The position numbers and the translations under genes are program-made. A stretch of DNA of 49,764 nt from Candidatus Neomicrothrix sp. UBA2131 (GTDB taxonomy: Bacteria; Actinomycetota; Acidimicrobiia; Acidimicrobiales; MedAcidi-G1): NCBI GenBank assembly GCA_002329075.1, contig DCXR01000033.1:1-49764 (forward strand), given 5' to 3'. Below, piece after piece: positions 6,675 through 14,586 of this stretch. Within the stretch, counting starts at the first letter, position 1. The number at the start of each line of letters is the position of its first letter. The notes under the pieces were generated by a model, which did not search any database, had not been told where the DNA came from, and saw nothing but the letters and a program-made list of their open reading frames with translations.

Positions 6675-8027
6675 GTGGAGCCCTCCGCATCCCGCCCCAG
6701 CAACCCACGCCGAGCGGCCAAGCCGTTCGAACAGATGGCGCGGACACATGGCCTGTCCGCCATGTGCGACGCCATGGTCGCCGTGGCCCTCGCCGGATCC
6801 ATCTTCTTCTCGATCGACCCGAGCGCCGCCCGTTGGCGGGTCGCCCTCTACCTGGTGCTCACGATCGCCCCCTTCGCCGTCGTCACGCCGCTGATCGGAC
6901 CTGCCGTCGACCGGATCCGGGGTGGTCGGCGCCTGATGATCGTGTTCACGGTGATGGGCCGTGCGGTCCTGGCGTACCTCATGTCCGTCCACATCGACGG
7001 GCTGCTGTTGTTCCCCGAGGCCTTCGGCTTCCTCGTCCTCCAGAAGGGCTACTCGGTCGCCAAGAGCGCAGTCGTTCCCGAGCTTGTACGGACCGAGGGC
7101 GAACTCGTCGAAGCCAACTCGAAGCTGGCCCTGCTGAGTGCCGTGAGCAGCATGATCGGGGCGGGCATCGGTGGCCTGGCCCTGCTCGTCGGCCATGAGT
7201 GGCCGCCGAGGGTGGCATGTGTGGGCTTCGTCATCACCGCGCTCTTCGCGATCGGACTAAAGGCCGTCACGGTCGCAGAGGAACCCCTGGCGGCCGGTGA
7301 GCGAGCCGACCTACGACGCCACGGGATCCTGTACGGGGCCGTGGCCATAGCCATGCTGCGCGCAACCGTCGGCTTCGTCAGCTTCCTCCTGGCCTTCGCC
7401 TTCCGAGGCGGCGAAGAGGGGGTCGCCCTCGAGGGGGTGGGCCGTGCAGGGGGAGCCGCCGTCGGCCTGGCCCGCGGCGAAAACGTCTTCGGCACTCCGG
7501 GTGCACCCGCCTGGCACTTCGGTGCCGTCCTGGCAGGTGCAGGCCTCGGCGCCCTGGTGGGAGCGGTCGTGGCCCCACGCCTCCGTCGCCGGGTGACCGA
7601 GGAGCAGATCATCAGCAGAGCGATGCTCCTGGTGATGGTGGGTGCCGCAATCGCCACCTGGGCCCAGCCGGTGGAGGGGGCCGTGGTCATGGCCGTCGCC
7701 GTCGCCGGCTGCGCCCTGGCTGCCAAGCTGGCGTTCGACTCACTCGTCCAACGCGACGCCCCGGATGCCAACCACGGTCGCTCGTTCGCCCGGTTCGAGG
7801 GCCGGTTCCAACTGAGCTGGGCAGCGGGTGCGTTCGCCCCGACGATCCTGCCGCTACGACCGGTCGTGGGCTACATCACGGTCCTCGTGGCAATGGGCCT
7901 GACCATCATGTTCCACTCGGGCGTCTTCGACCGGATCCTCAGGATCCAGACACCTGAGCATTCGGACAGGCCGGACGGGCAACTGCCGTTGTGGAACCGT
8001 GGCCAGGAGGGTGACGGAGGCGTATAG
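6675..8027 (+). CDS. MFS-like transporter of unknown substrate
   Basis: A 450-residue membrane protein with about ten to twelve hydrophobic segments. A conserved-looking loop VTPLIGPAVDRIRGGRRLMI (about residues 71-90) matches the MFS loop 2-3 pattern (G...D+.GRR). The substrate cannot be read from the sequence. The Gly/Ala-rich segment around residues 240-275 is an enlarged central loop. The GTG start at 6675 follows a TAACCT hexamer by seven bases and gives a 29-residue cytoplasmic N-terminus. The gene is convergent with the metalloprotease at 8043, only 15 bases apart, with no recognisable terminator between. Confidence 0.8.
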   Translation: MEPSASRPSNPRRAAKPFEQMARTHGLSAMCDAMVAVALAGSIFFSIDPSAARWRVALYLVLTIAPFAVVTPLIGPAVDRIRGGRRLMIVFTVMGRAVLAYLMSVHIDGLLLFPEAFGFLVLQKGYSVAKSAVVPELVRTEGELVEANSKLALLSAVSSMIGAGIGGLALLVGHEWPPRVACVGFVITALFAIGLKAVTVAEEPLAAGERADLRRHGILYGAVAIAMLRATVGFVSFLLAFAFRGGEEGVALEGVGRAGGAAVGLARGENVFGTPGAPAWHFGAVLAGAGLGALVGAVVAPRLRRRVTEEQIISRAMLLVMVGAAIATWAQPVEGAVVMAVAVAGCALAAKLAFDSLVQRDAPDANHGRSFARFEGRFQLSWAAGAFAPTILPLRPVVGYITVLVAMGLTIMFHSGVFDRILRIQTPEHSDRPDGQLPLWNRGQEGDGGV

Positions 8028-8042
8028 GGGGCGAGGCGCCGG

Positions 8043-9320
8043 TCAGTCGACCATCTCTGTGCGTGCCAGCCACAGTCCGGGTGCGTCGACCTCGTTGGGT
8101 GTCGGCAGGTGCCGTTCGTCGCTCCAGAGCTGCCGGAGCCCGTCGTCACCGGCACGATCAACCACACCGGCCACGAACGCCGTTCCCCGCTCGACCTGGT
8201 CCTGGGTGAGGTTCAGCCCCAGGATTCGCTCGATGAACCGGTCGGCCTCGTCGGTCTGGACACGCCGCCGGCGCAGCGCCTCGGTGAGCATCGGATAGTT
8301 GCCGATGAGGCGACCGCCGATGTCGTCCATGAAGTGGTCGGCGTAGCCGATGACGACGGCGACCAGTGCCTCGATCCGGGGGAGCAGCGCCTCCTGCTCA
8401 GGTGACCGGACCGCACCGAGGACGAGATCGGGGCTCATCACCTGCTGCAGTTCCACCATCACCTGCTGCAGCCGCATCAGGGCCTCGGGTTCTGCCATCG
8501 GGTCGAGGCCACCCATGAGTTCCCGGAGGGGTGCCAGGTCGAGGTCGTCCATGAGGTCCCGGAGGGGGGCCGGGTCGTTGCGGAAGGCGCCGGCGTGCCG
8601 GGTGAGGAGATCGGTGAGGGCAGAGCGCACGTGCGGCAAGCCGAGCACGGCATGGTGCAGCGCCTCGTGGAGGCATACCCACAGCCGAAGGTCGTCGGCC
8701 GGGAGGTTCCAATCGTTGCCGAAGTCGGCCACGTTCGGGGCGACAACGAGGAGTGAGTCGTCGGAACGTGGGATCGGGAGGTCATAGGTTCCGAGGCTGC
8801 GTGCCGCAAGCCTGCCGACGAGCGTGCCGGACATCAGGCCGGCCATGAGCGGACCGATCGAGGCGAGCAGCCCCTTCATCCATGCAGCGGTCGGATCGTC
8901 CTCGAGTCCCTCGGGGACGTCGTCGAACGCCGGACCCTCGTTGAGGGTCTCGGTGAGGCGACCCAGGAGGAGGCTCAGCGCATCGAAACTGCGTGATGCC
9001 CAGACTGCCCGTGTGACGGGTTCGATCGTGAGCGCATGCCCCCGGGCGACGTCGAGTCCGGTTCGGTCGGCGACCTGCAACTCGGCGACACGCACGAGGC
9101 GCTCCCATTCGATGCGCTCAATGGGATCGACGTTCGGTTCGCTCTGGTCTCCGGAGGCCACGGACATCGCTATCTGTCGCCCCGGGTCACCGCCCTGGTC
9201 GGCAGCGCCCATGGCCCGGAACAGGTCGGCCATGAAGGGAACCCCGGAGAAGGGATTGGACGAAGGGTCGCTCGAAGACGGGTCGTCAGGGTCGCCGGCG
9301 GGTGGATCGTGGTCGCTCAC
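8043..9320 (-). CDS. zinc-dependent metalloprotease-like protein (DUF2342/zincin_2)
   Basis: A 425-residue soluble protein with HEALH at residues 218-222, a zincin active site, inside the segment LWVCLHEALHHAVLGLPHVR. Length and layout fit the actinobacterial family first labelled as F420-associated hydrolase, whose function is unknown. The N-terminus (residues 1-60) is Asp/Ser/Pro-rich and probably disordered. Two in-protein duplications are visible: LRDLMDDLDLAPLRELMGG, and a repeated LQQVM encoded by a 15-nt repeat. The start is a GTG six bases after a TACGAT hexamer. Proteolytic activity is inferred from the motif only. Confidence 0.78.
   Translation of the reverse strand: MSDHDPPAGDPDDPSSSDPSSNPFSGVPFMADLFRAMGAADQGGDPGRQIAMSVASGDQSEPNVDPIERIEWERLVRVAELQVADRTGLDVARGHALTIEPVTRAVWASRSFDALSLLLGRLTETLNEGPAFDDVPEGLEDDPTAAWMKGLLASIGPLMAGLMSGTLVGRLAARSLGTYDLPIPRSDDSLLVVAPNVADFGNDWNLPADDLRLWVCLHEALHHAVLGLPHVRSALTDLLTRHAGAFRNDPAPLRDLMDDLDLAPLRELMGGLDPMAEPEALMRLQQVMVELQQVMSPDLVLGAVRSPEQEALLPRIEALVAVVIGYADHFMDDIGGRLIGNYPMLTEALRRRRVQTDEADRFIERILGLNLTQDQVERGTAFVAGVVDRAGDDGLRQLWSDERHLPTPNEVDAPGLWLARTEMVD
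8436..8471 (-). repeat. short in-frame duplication in the zincin gene
   Basis: CATCACCTGCTGCAG occurs at 8436-8450 and again at 8457-8471, exactly 21 bases apart. It encodes the doubled LQQVM of the protein. Confidence 0.85.
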
Positions 9321-9326
9321 GGGGGC

Positions 9327-9332
9327 ATCGTA
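9327..9332 (-). promoter_or_regulatory. -10 element (TACGAT), leaderless-type, for the zincin gene
   Basis: On the minus strand TACGAT is followed by six bases and the GTG start at 9320. Confidence 0.4.
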
Positions 9333-9432
9333 GGGTCATGATCCGGACGACGGCTCGCGCCAACCATTCGTCTTGCAGGGCTTCGACGGGTGGGGCTTGT
9401 ACAAGCAGGTCCTGGACAATCAAGGTTCCGGG

Positions 9433-10485
9433 ATGAAGATTCTGGTGACGGGCTCCACGGGCGCCGTCGGGAGACGTGTCTGTGCCCTGTTGGCCGATGC
9501 GGGCCATGAGGTTGTCGGCGTCGATCGACGGTCAAGCGTCCGGCCTGCGCCCGGCGTCGAGCTCGTGACGGCCGACCTGGCGGTCACCGACCTTCGACAA
9601 CTCTTGACGGGTGTCGACACGGTCGTCCACCTGGCCTCCGGACTCCGGCCCCAGGAGGCCGGAGCCGATCCGGGGCATGCGATTCCCGTTGTCGCCCAAC
9701 GCCTCCTTGCCGCGCTCGAGGACAGCGCGGTCACCCACCTCGTGGTGCTGTCTACGGCAATGGTCTACGGGGCCCGGCCGGACAACCCGGTACCTCTCAC
9801 CGAGGATGCTGAGGTGCAGCCGTGCCCGGACTTCAAGTTCGCTGTCCGGCGCGCCGACCTCGAGCGGCGTGCCGAGGAATGGGGTTTCGGTCGACCGGAA
9901 CGGGTGGCCACCATGCTGCGACCGGCGGTGACGGTCGCTGAGGAGAAGCCGGGAGGGCTGGCCCGACTCCTGAGCTCGGCGAAGGCAATCCGGAGCGAGG
10001 AGGGCGACCCTATGGGCCAGTTCCTCCACGCCGACGACCTGGCCGAGGCCATCGTCGTCGTCGTCGACCGGCGACCCCCCGGACCCGTCAACGTGGCGCC
10101 CGACGGCTGGATTCCGGCGCCGCTCATGGTCGAACTGGGCGGGCCGGTGCCGCGGCTGCGGCTGCCGGCGCCGCTGGGTGCCGCCGTGGCCCGACTGCGT
10201 TGGGCGCTGGGCCTGACCGACGCCCCGCCCGGGATCCAGCCCTACACGGTCCATTCGTGGGTGGTGTCCAACGATCTGCTGCGCGATCTGGGATGGGAGG
10301 CTCGGCACTCCAACGAGGAGGCGTACGTAGCCGGCCACGAGCCGGGTGCGTTCGACCAACTCGATGCCCGCAGTCGGCAGATCCTGTCACTCGGCGCCGC
10401 AGTCGTGCTCGTGGTCGGGCTGGTGTCGGGTCTCACGTGGCTGGTGCGCCGGCTCAGCGGACCCTCGGCGGTCGGGTCCGACTGA
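9433..10485 (+). CDS. NAD(P)-binding SDR/epimerase-like protein with C-terminal membrane anchor
   Basis: A 350-residue extended-SDR protein. MKILVTGSTGAVG at the N-terminus is the Rossmann GxxGxxG motif (G7, G10, G13). LSTAMVYG near 107-113 is the usual strand before the active site. The expected YxxxK is replaced by F136...R140, so normal SDR chemistry is doubtful. A hydrophobic segment near residues 322-342 followed by RRLSG predicts a C-terminal membrane anchor, uncommon in this family. ATG 9433 is chosen because it starts the Rossmann strand; the upstream ATG at 9373 adds unrelated residues. The preceding gene is divergent. Confidence 0.8.
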   Translation: MKILVTGSTGAVGRRVCALLADAGHEVVGVDRRSSVRPAPGVELVTADLAVTDLRQLLTGVDTVVHLASGLRPQEAGADPGHAIPVVAQRLLAALEDSAVTHLVVLSTAMVYGARPDNPVPLTEDAEVQPCPDFKFAVRRADLERRAEEWGFGRPERVATMLRPAVTVAEEKPGGLARLLSSAKAIRSEEGDPMGQFLHADDLAEAIVVVVDRRPPGPVNVAPDGWIPAPLMVELGGPVPRLRLPAPLGAAVARLRWALGLTDAPPGIQPYTVHSWVVSNDLLRDLGWEARHSNEEAYVAGHEPGAFDQLDARSRQILSLGAAVVLVVGLVSGLTWLVRRLSGPSAVGSD

Positions 10486-10525
10486 ACCTCGTCGGCATGC
10501 CGGTGGTGGGCTCCGGGCAGGGTCG

Positions 10526-10531
10526 TACTAT
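10526..10531 (+). promoter_or_regulatory. -10 element (TACTAT), leaderless-type, for moaE
   Basis: TACTAT ends seven bases before ATG 10539 and matches TAnnnT. It supports that start. Confidence 0.45.
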
Positions 10532-10538
10532 TGCGCCG

Positions 10539-11063
10539 ATGTCCACGGCCGAAACTTTCCGTCCTCGTCCGCCGGAAGGCGACACATGGATCGCGTTTTC
10601 TGCGGAGGCCCTTCCGGTCGAGGAGGCCACGCGATGGGCCGGCCGTCCGGATTGTGGAGCGGTGGTCGTGTTCACCGGCAACGCCCGCGACCATTCGCCC
10701 GGCCGCGCCGATGTGACCGAGTTGGCCTACGAGGCCTACGAGGAGCAGGCGGTACCGCGGATGGCCCGCATAGTCGACGAGGCCAGGCGGCGCTGGACGG
10801 ACCTTCGATGCGTTGCCCTGCTGCACCGGACCGGCGTAGTCGGCATCGGCGAGCCGGCGGTCGTCGTCGTGACGTCGTCTCCGCACCGCGAGGGTGCCTA
10901 CGCAGCCAACCGCTTCTGTATCGATGCGCTGAAGGCCACCGTGCCGATCTGGAAGCGCGAGGCGTGGGACGGCGGAGAGCACTGGGGCACCGACGCTCGA
11001 CACGTGGTCGATCTCGATGGCCTGGAAGGCCAGTCCACGGAAGCAGCAGGTGGTGCCTCGTGA
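10539..11063 (+). CDS. moaE: molybdopterin synthase catalytic subunit MoaE
   Basis: A 174-residue protein. The core motifs are GAVVVFTGNARDHS (residues ~43-56), LAYEAYEEQA, the HRTGVVGIGEPAVVV strand-loop-strand and the C-terminal ALKATVPIWKRE that carries the catalytic lysine. MoaE with MoaD converts precursor Z into molybdopterin by sulfur transfer. moaD is not adjacent, so the small subunit must be encoded elsewhere. The ATG at 10539 follows a TACTAT element, so the long upstream extension of this frame is not coding. The stop overlaps the GTG of the next small gene (GTGA at 11060-11063). Confidence 0.9.
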   Translation: MSTAETFRPRPPEGDTWIAFSAEALPVEEATRWAGRPDCGAVVVFTGNARDHSPGRADVTELAYEAYEEQAVPRMARIVDEARRRWTDLRCVALLHRTGVVGIGEPAVVVVTSSPHREGAYAANRFCIDALKATVPIWKREAWDGGEHWGTDARHVVDLDGLEGQSTEAAGGAS

Positions 11064-11332
11064 GCTCGGCGCCACTCTTCCTCATGGGTGCTGTCGTGCT
11101 GGCTGCCGTCGGGTCGCTGCTGGTGTGGCTCGTGAGCCGCCCTCGCCAGCGGGCCAACGATCCTCACGAGCTTCGCAACACCCTCCGGAACCTCTCGCGC
11201 GGTCATCACGACTACCGGCCGACGAGCGGCACGGAGGCGAGCGGGATGCGTGTGCTTCCCCGCGAGGAACAGCCCGGCTCATCCGGTGGCCGTCCCGAGA
11301 ACGGGCGAAACGAGCACGGAGACCCGGGCTGA
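11060..11332 (+). CDS. small membrane protein between moaE and mreB
   Basis: A 90-residue protein starting at GTG 11060, which overlaps the moaE stop by four bases. One hydrophobic helix (about residues 5-27, LFLMGAVVLAAVGSLLVWLV) is followed by a basic, Arg/Gly/Pro-rich cytoplasmic tail. I do not recognise the family. Its stop is one base before the mreB ATG at 11334, so the three genes appear co-transcribed and translationally coupled. A role with MreB at the membrane is an inference from position only. Confidence 0.65.
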   Translation: MSSAPLFLMGAVVLAAVGSLLVWLVSRPRQRANDPHELRNTLRNLSRGHHDYRPTSGTEASGMRVLPREEQPGSSGGRPENGRNEHGDPG

Positions 11333-11333
11333 C

Positions 11334-12338
11334 ATGGCACGTGACCTCGCCATCGACCTCGGCACAGCCAACACGCTCGTCTACATGCGGGGTGAGGGGG
11401 TGGTTCTGGGCGAGCCGTCGGTTCTCGCACTGAACAAGCGCACCAACGAGGTCCTGGCAATGGGGCGCGACGCCTGGCAGATGATCGGTCGGACACCGTC
11501 GCACATCGTGGCGGTCCGACCCCTGCGCAAGGGGGCCATCACCGACTTCGAAGTCACGCAGCGCATGGTTCGGCTGCTGCTCGAGCGCGTGGGGGTGAGT
11601 CGCTTCAACCGGCCGAAGGTTCTCATCTGTGTGCCGTCGGCCATCACCGCCGTGGAACGACGGGCGGTCACCGAGGCGGCGCGTCGTTCCGGAGCGGCGG
11701 ACGCCCAGTTGATCGAACAGCCGTTGGCGGCGGCGATAGGCGCCGACCTGCCGATCAGCGAACCGGTCGGGAACATGGTCGTCGACATCGGTGGCGGCAC
11801 GTCGGAGTCGGCGTTGTTGTCACTGGGTGGCGTCGTTGCACTCGAGGCCGTGAGAACCGGTTCGTTTGACCTGGACGCCCACATCCAGGCCTTCGTGCGT
11901 CGCGAGTACGGCCTGGCGATCGGTGAACGCACGGCGGAGGAGATCAAGCTGACAATCGGGTCGGCGGCACCTACTCCTAACGAGATGCGGGCCGAGGTGC
12001 GCGGTAGGGAGCTCATGACGGGGATGCCCAGGACCGTCGTCCTCACGCCCCAGGAGATCCGCAGGGCCATCGAGGAACCGCTGGCGACGATCATCGAATC
12101 GGTGGTGACCTGCCTGTCGCAGGCGCCCCCGGAACTCGCCCAGGACCTACTGGTGCAGGGCATCCACCTGGTCGGCGGCGGCAGCCTGTTGCGCGGGCTC
12201 GACCTGCGCCTCGCAGAGGAGACGGGCGTGCCGGTGCACCATGTCGATGCGCCGATGGAATGCGTCGTGCTCGGTGCTGGTCAGTGCATCGAGTCGTTCG
12301 AGGCGATGCGCGTGATGTTCATGGAGTCCCGGAGCTAG
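11334..12338 (+). CDS. mreB: rod-shape-determining actin homologue MreB/Mbl
   Basis: A 334-residue actin-fold ATPase with all nucleotide-site motifs: phosphate-1 IDLGTANTLVYM (residues ~5-16), connect-1 EQPLAAAIGA, phosphate-2 VVDIGGGTSE and the adenosine motif LVGGGSLLRGL. MreB filaments guide lateral cell-wall synthesis and are lacking in many polar-growing Actinobacteria, so its presence suggests rod shape maintained by MreB or a sporulation-like role. mreC and mreD do not follow; the next gene is convergent and overlaps the end by four bases. The start is set by the conserved N-terminus. Confidence 0.93.
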   Translation: MARDLAIDLGTANTLVYMRGEGVVLGEPSVLALNKRTNEVLAMGRDAWQMIGRTPSHIVAVRPLRKGAITDFEVTQRMVRLLLERVGVSRFNRPKVLICVPSAITAVERRAVTEAARRSGAADAQLIEQPLAAAIGADLPISEPVGNMVVDIGGGTSESALLSLGGVVALEAVRTGSFDLDAHIQAFVRREYGLAIGERTAEEIKLTIGSAAPTPNEMRAEVRGRELMTGMPRTVVLTPQEIRRAIEEPLATIIESVVTCLSQAPPELAQDLLVQGIHLVGGGSLLRGLDLRLAEETGVPVHHVDAPMECVVLGAGQCIESFEAMRVMFMESRS

Positions 12339-13000
12339 CCGGTCTTGCCGGAAGGCGTCTCCTGGTCCGAACCGTCGATCAGGAGCATCAGGTCTTCGGC
12401 TGCCTGGCGAACCTGCCAGTCGTGGTCTTCAAGGGCGTTCTGTAGTGCGTCGGCGACCTTGGGTCCGTCGAAAGGCGCGAGGGCAAGCACAGCCCGGCGC
12501 CGGATGGCCGGCTTGTCGCTGAGGCGGGAGAGCACGGCATCCAGTCCTTCGGGGTGGCCGAGCGCTCCGAGGGCGGCGACAGCGGCCTCCCGGCAGAGCG
12601 GGTCGTCGTGGGTGGTGGCGATCCGGACGAGGGGTCGGACCGAACGGTCGGCTTCGTCGGTCCGTTCGCCGGCAACCCAGCAGGCGACCTCCACGACGGT
12701 CGGGTCGGGGTCTTCGAGCAGGGCGGTGGTGCAGATGCCGGTGTCGACGCTCAACTCGAGGGCTCGCCGTCGGACCTCGGCGGCCGTGTCGGAAATGGCA
12801 TGGCCGAGGGCAGCAGCGGTCAGCGAGCCGAGCCGGGCGAGTGCCCCGAGGGCAGCGGCGCGTACGACCGGTTCGGGGTCGGCGCAAAGTCGTATCGCGG
12901 TCTCGGGGTCATCGGAATGGCCGGCGGCGATGGCCGCCCGTCGGCGATCAGCTGTCTCTGCGTCGGGAGGGGTGGCCCCGTGGAGGTGGCGCTCGGCCAC
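12335..13000 (-). CDS. HEAT-repeat protein
   Basis: A 221-residue soluble alpha-solenoid. Recurrent units of about 30 residues share the pattern DPxxxVRxAAxxALxxLG (for example DPEPVVRAAALGALARLG and DPLCREAAVAALGALG), typical of HEAT or PBS-lyase-type repeats. Five to six repeats are visible. Such proteins are usually protein-binding scaffolds; no catalytic motif is seen. It starts three bases after the stop of the membrane protein at 13004, so the two are co-transcribed. Its 3' end overlaps the mreB stop convergently. Confidence 0.8.
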   Translation of the reverse strand: MAERHLHGATPPDAETADRRRAAIAAGHSDDPETAIRLCADPEPVVRAAALGALARLGSLTAAALGHAISDTAAEVRRRALELSVDTGICTTALLEDPDPTVVEVACWVAGERTDEADRSVRPLVRIATTHDDPLCREAAVAALGALGHPEGLDAVLSRLSDKPAIRRRAVLALAPFDGPKVADALQNALEDHDWQVRQAAEDLMLLIDGSDQETPSGKTG

Positions 13001-13003
13001 CGG

Positions 13004-13489
13004 TCAGCCGATCGCCTGCTCGAGGAGGAAGCCGCCGGCGACGATGAGGATGGCGGTGAACGAGGCGAACGCCAGCCCGGCCAGCGCGACGATGGCCAGC
13101 AGCAGGGAGAGCGAGAAGATGCGGTGCCACCAGCGGATGCGTGCCCGCTTGCCGGTGAGCACCTTACGGGGAGGCTGGAGGCCGATTCCCAGGCGGGCGA
13201 GCACGCTCCAGCCCCTTTCGACGGCGGTCTCGGTGCTGCCGGACGGGGCCAGCGGGCGACTGAGGATGGCGTGCACCAGGGTGGGTTGCCAGTGCGCCGG
13301 CGAGGAGGAGTGCGGGCCGGTTGGCGTTGTGGCAACGCGGTGTCGGGCCCAGATCGTGGCAGGCTGGAGTACGCCCGGCGCCGACCGGGAGTCGAAGAGC
13401 GCCAGGGCGACGAGGACGAGACCGAACAACAGCGTGGACACGGCAGTAGAGACCTTATCGTTCGACCCCGCCACGTCCGGGGGCGCCAC
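13004..13489 (-). CDS. hypothetical membrane protein
   Basis: A 161-residue protein with one N-terminal hydrophobic segment (about residues 18-33) and two near the C-terminus (about 123-159), separated by a long basic loop. I do not recognise the family. GTG 13489 gives the longest form; a GTG at 13441 would begin right at the first helix and avoid overlap with the divergent protease gene. Neither has a clear Shine-Dalgarno. It is followed after three bases by the HEAT-repeat gene, which suggests a membrane-anchored partner pair. Confidence 0.55.
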   Translation of the reverse strand: MAPPDVAGSNDKVSTAVSTLLFGLVLVALALFDSRSAPGVLQPATIWARHRVATTPTGPHSSSPAHWQPTLVHAILSRPLAPSGSTETAVERGWSVLARLGIGLQPPRKVLTGKRARIRWWHRIFSLSLLLAIVALAGLAFASFTAILIVAGGFLLEQAIG

Positions 13490-14525
13490 TTCTCATCACC
13501 ACAAGCGCGTCCGGGCACGTGTGTGGGTACCGCTCCTCCTTGCGGGCTTTGTCGCGGGCGCCCTGACCTTCGTTCGACTGCCGTACTTTGCCTATCGGCC
13601 CGGAAGCGTCAATGCCCTCACCGACAAGATCGTCGTAACCCTGGGTGATCGCTTCGAACCGGAGGGCGAGGTGTTCTTCACGACCGTCCGCCAGGACTCA
13701 TCGGTCAACGGCTGGGAGTACATCGAGGCCTTCTTCGACAGCGACGTAGTCCTGTACGGCGAGGACACCGTCCTGGGCCAACGCAGCCGCGACGAGAACC
13801 GGGCGTTCAACCTCGAGCTCATGCAGGTGTCGAAGTCGACGGCGGTGGCGGTGGCGTTCCGTCACCTGGGGATCGACCCGTATGAGGCCACCGGCGTGGG
13901 GATGGCCGTCGTCGAGGGCCCGGCGGAGGGCCTGCTCACGACGGACGACGTGATCGTCGCCGTCGATGGCCGGGCGGTGCTCACTTCTGAGGCGTTGGTC
14001 GAGGAGATCCGAGGACGGTCTCCCGGCCAGGTCGTGTCCCTCGGAGTCGAGTCGATCGACGGAGTCTCCGGTCGGATGGTGGAGGTGGTGCTCGGTGCCC
14101 GGGACGACGATATGACGGCGGCGTTCCTCGGCGTCATGGTCCAGACCCGATGGGAGGACGTCGAAGACCTGCCCATCGATGTTCGCATCGAGACGGGGGG
14201 AGTCGGGGGCAACTCGGCGGGCCTGGCGTTGACCCTGGCGATCCTCGACCTGGTCACACCAGGTGAGATGACCGGAGGGCTGGATGTCGCCACGACCGGG
14301 ACGATCGGCTTCGACGGTTCGGTCGGTCCCATCGGAGGCGTGGTTCAAAAGATGGTCGCCGCCCGGGATGCCGGCGTCGACCTTTTCCTGGTCCCCGCGA
14401 ACGAGTATGAGGCCGCCGCCCGGCATGCCGGGGACCTCCGGGTCGAGTCGGTTGCGTCGCTGGAGGACGCACTTGCGGTCCTGGCCGAGCTGGGCGGCAA
14501 CGCGCAGGAGATGGCCCTGCCCTGA
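13434..14525 (+). CDS. membrane-anchored PDZ/Lon-like serine protease (YlbL-like)
   Basis: A 363-residue protein if started at GTG 13434. A basic stretch (KRVRARVW) precedes one signal-anchor helix. An extracytoplasmic domain, a PDZ-like segment (VVEGPAEGLLTTDDVIVAVDG) and a C-terminal Lon (S16) protease domain follow. The catalytic Ser lies in GVGGNSAGLALT and the Lys in IGGVVQKMVAA, forming the Ser-Lys dyad. The start is uncertain: GTG 13521 begins at the helix but drops the basic residues that normally precede it, while 13434 overlaps the divergent gene by 56 bases. The YlbL family is widespread in Actinobacteria; its substrates are mostly unknown. Confidence 0.85.
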   Translation: MDTAVETLSFDPATSGGATSHHHKRVRARVWVPLLLAGFVAGALTFVRLPYFAYRPGSVNALTDKIVVTLGDRFEPEGEVFFTTVRQDSSVNGWEYIEAFFDSDVVLYGEDTVLGQRSRDENRAFNLELMQVSKSTAVAVAFRHLGIDPYEATGVGMAVVEGPAEGLLTTDDVIVAVDGRAVLTSEALVEEIRGRSPGQVVSLGVESIDGVSGRMVEVVLGARDDDMTAAFLGVMVQTRWEDVEDLPIDVRIETGGVGGNSAGLALTLAILDLVTPGEMTGGLDVATTGTIGFDGSVGPIGGVVQKMVAARDAGVDLFLVPANEYEAAARHAGDLRVESVASLEDALAVLAELGGNAQEMALP

Positions 14526-14572
14526 ACGTGGACGCGGCTCGACCCGCCCCGGGGTTTGACAGGGCCCGCCGT

Positions 14573-14578
14573 TAGGAT
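14573..14578 (+). promoter_or_regulatory. -10-like element (TAGGAT) for the UPF0182 gene
   Basis: TAGGAT ends eight bases before ATG 14587, slightly farther than in other leaderless-type genes here. A TTGACA at 14556-14561 is only 11 bases away, so it is probably not its -35. Confidence 0.3.
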
Positions 14579-14586
14579 TCTGCCCG

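Noticed and set aside
12345..13433. Long plus-strand extension before the PDZ/Lon protease
   Set aside because: It is antisense to the HEAT-repeat and membrane-protein genes and shows Ser/Arg-rich shadow composition, with no domain.
14556..14578. TTGACA plus TAGGAT as a promoter pair
   Set aside because: Spacing is only 11 bases; only the -10-like part was kept.
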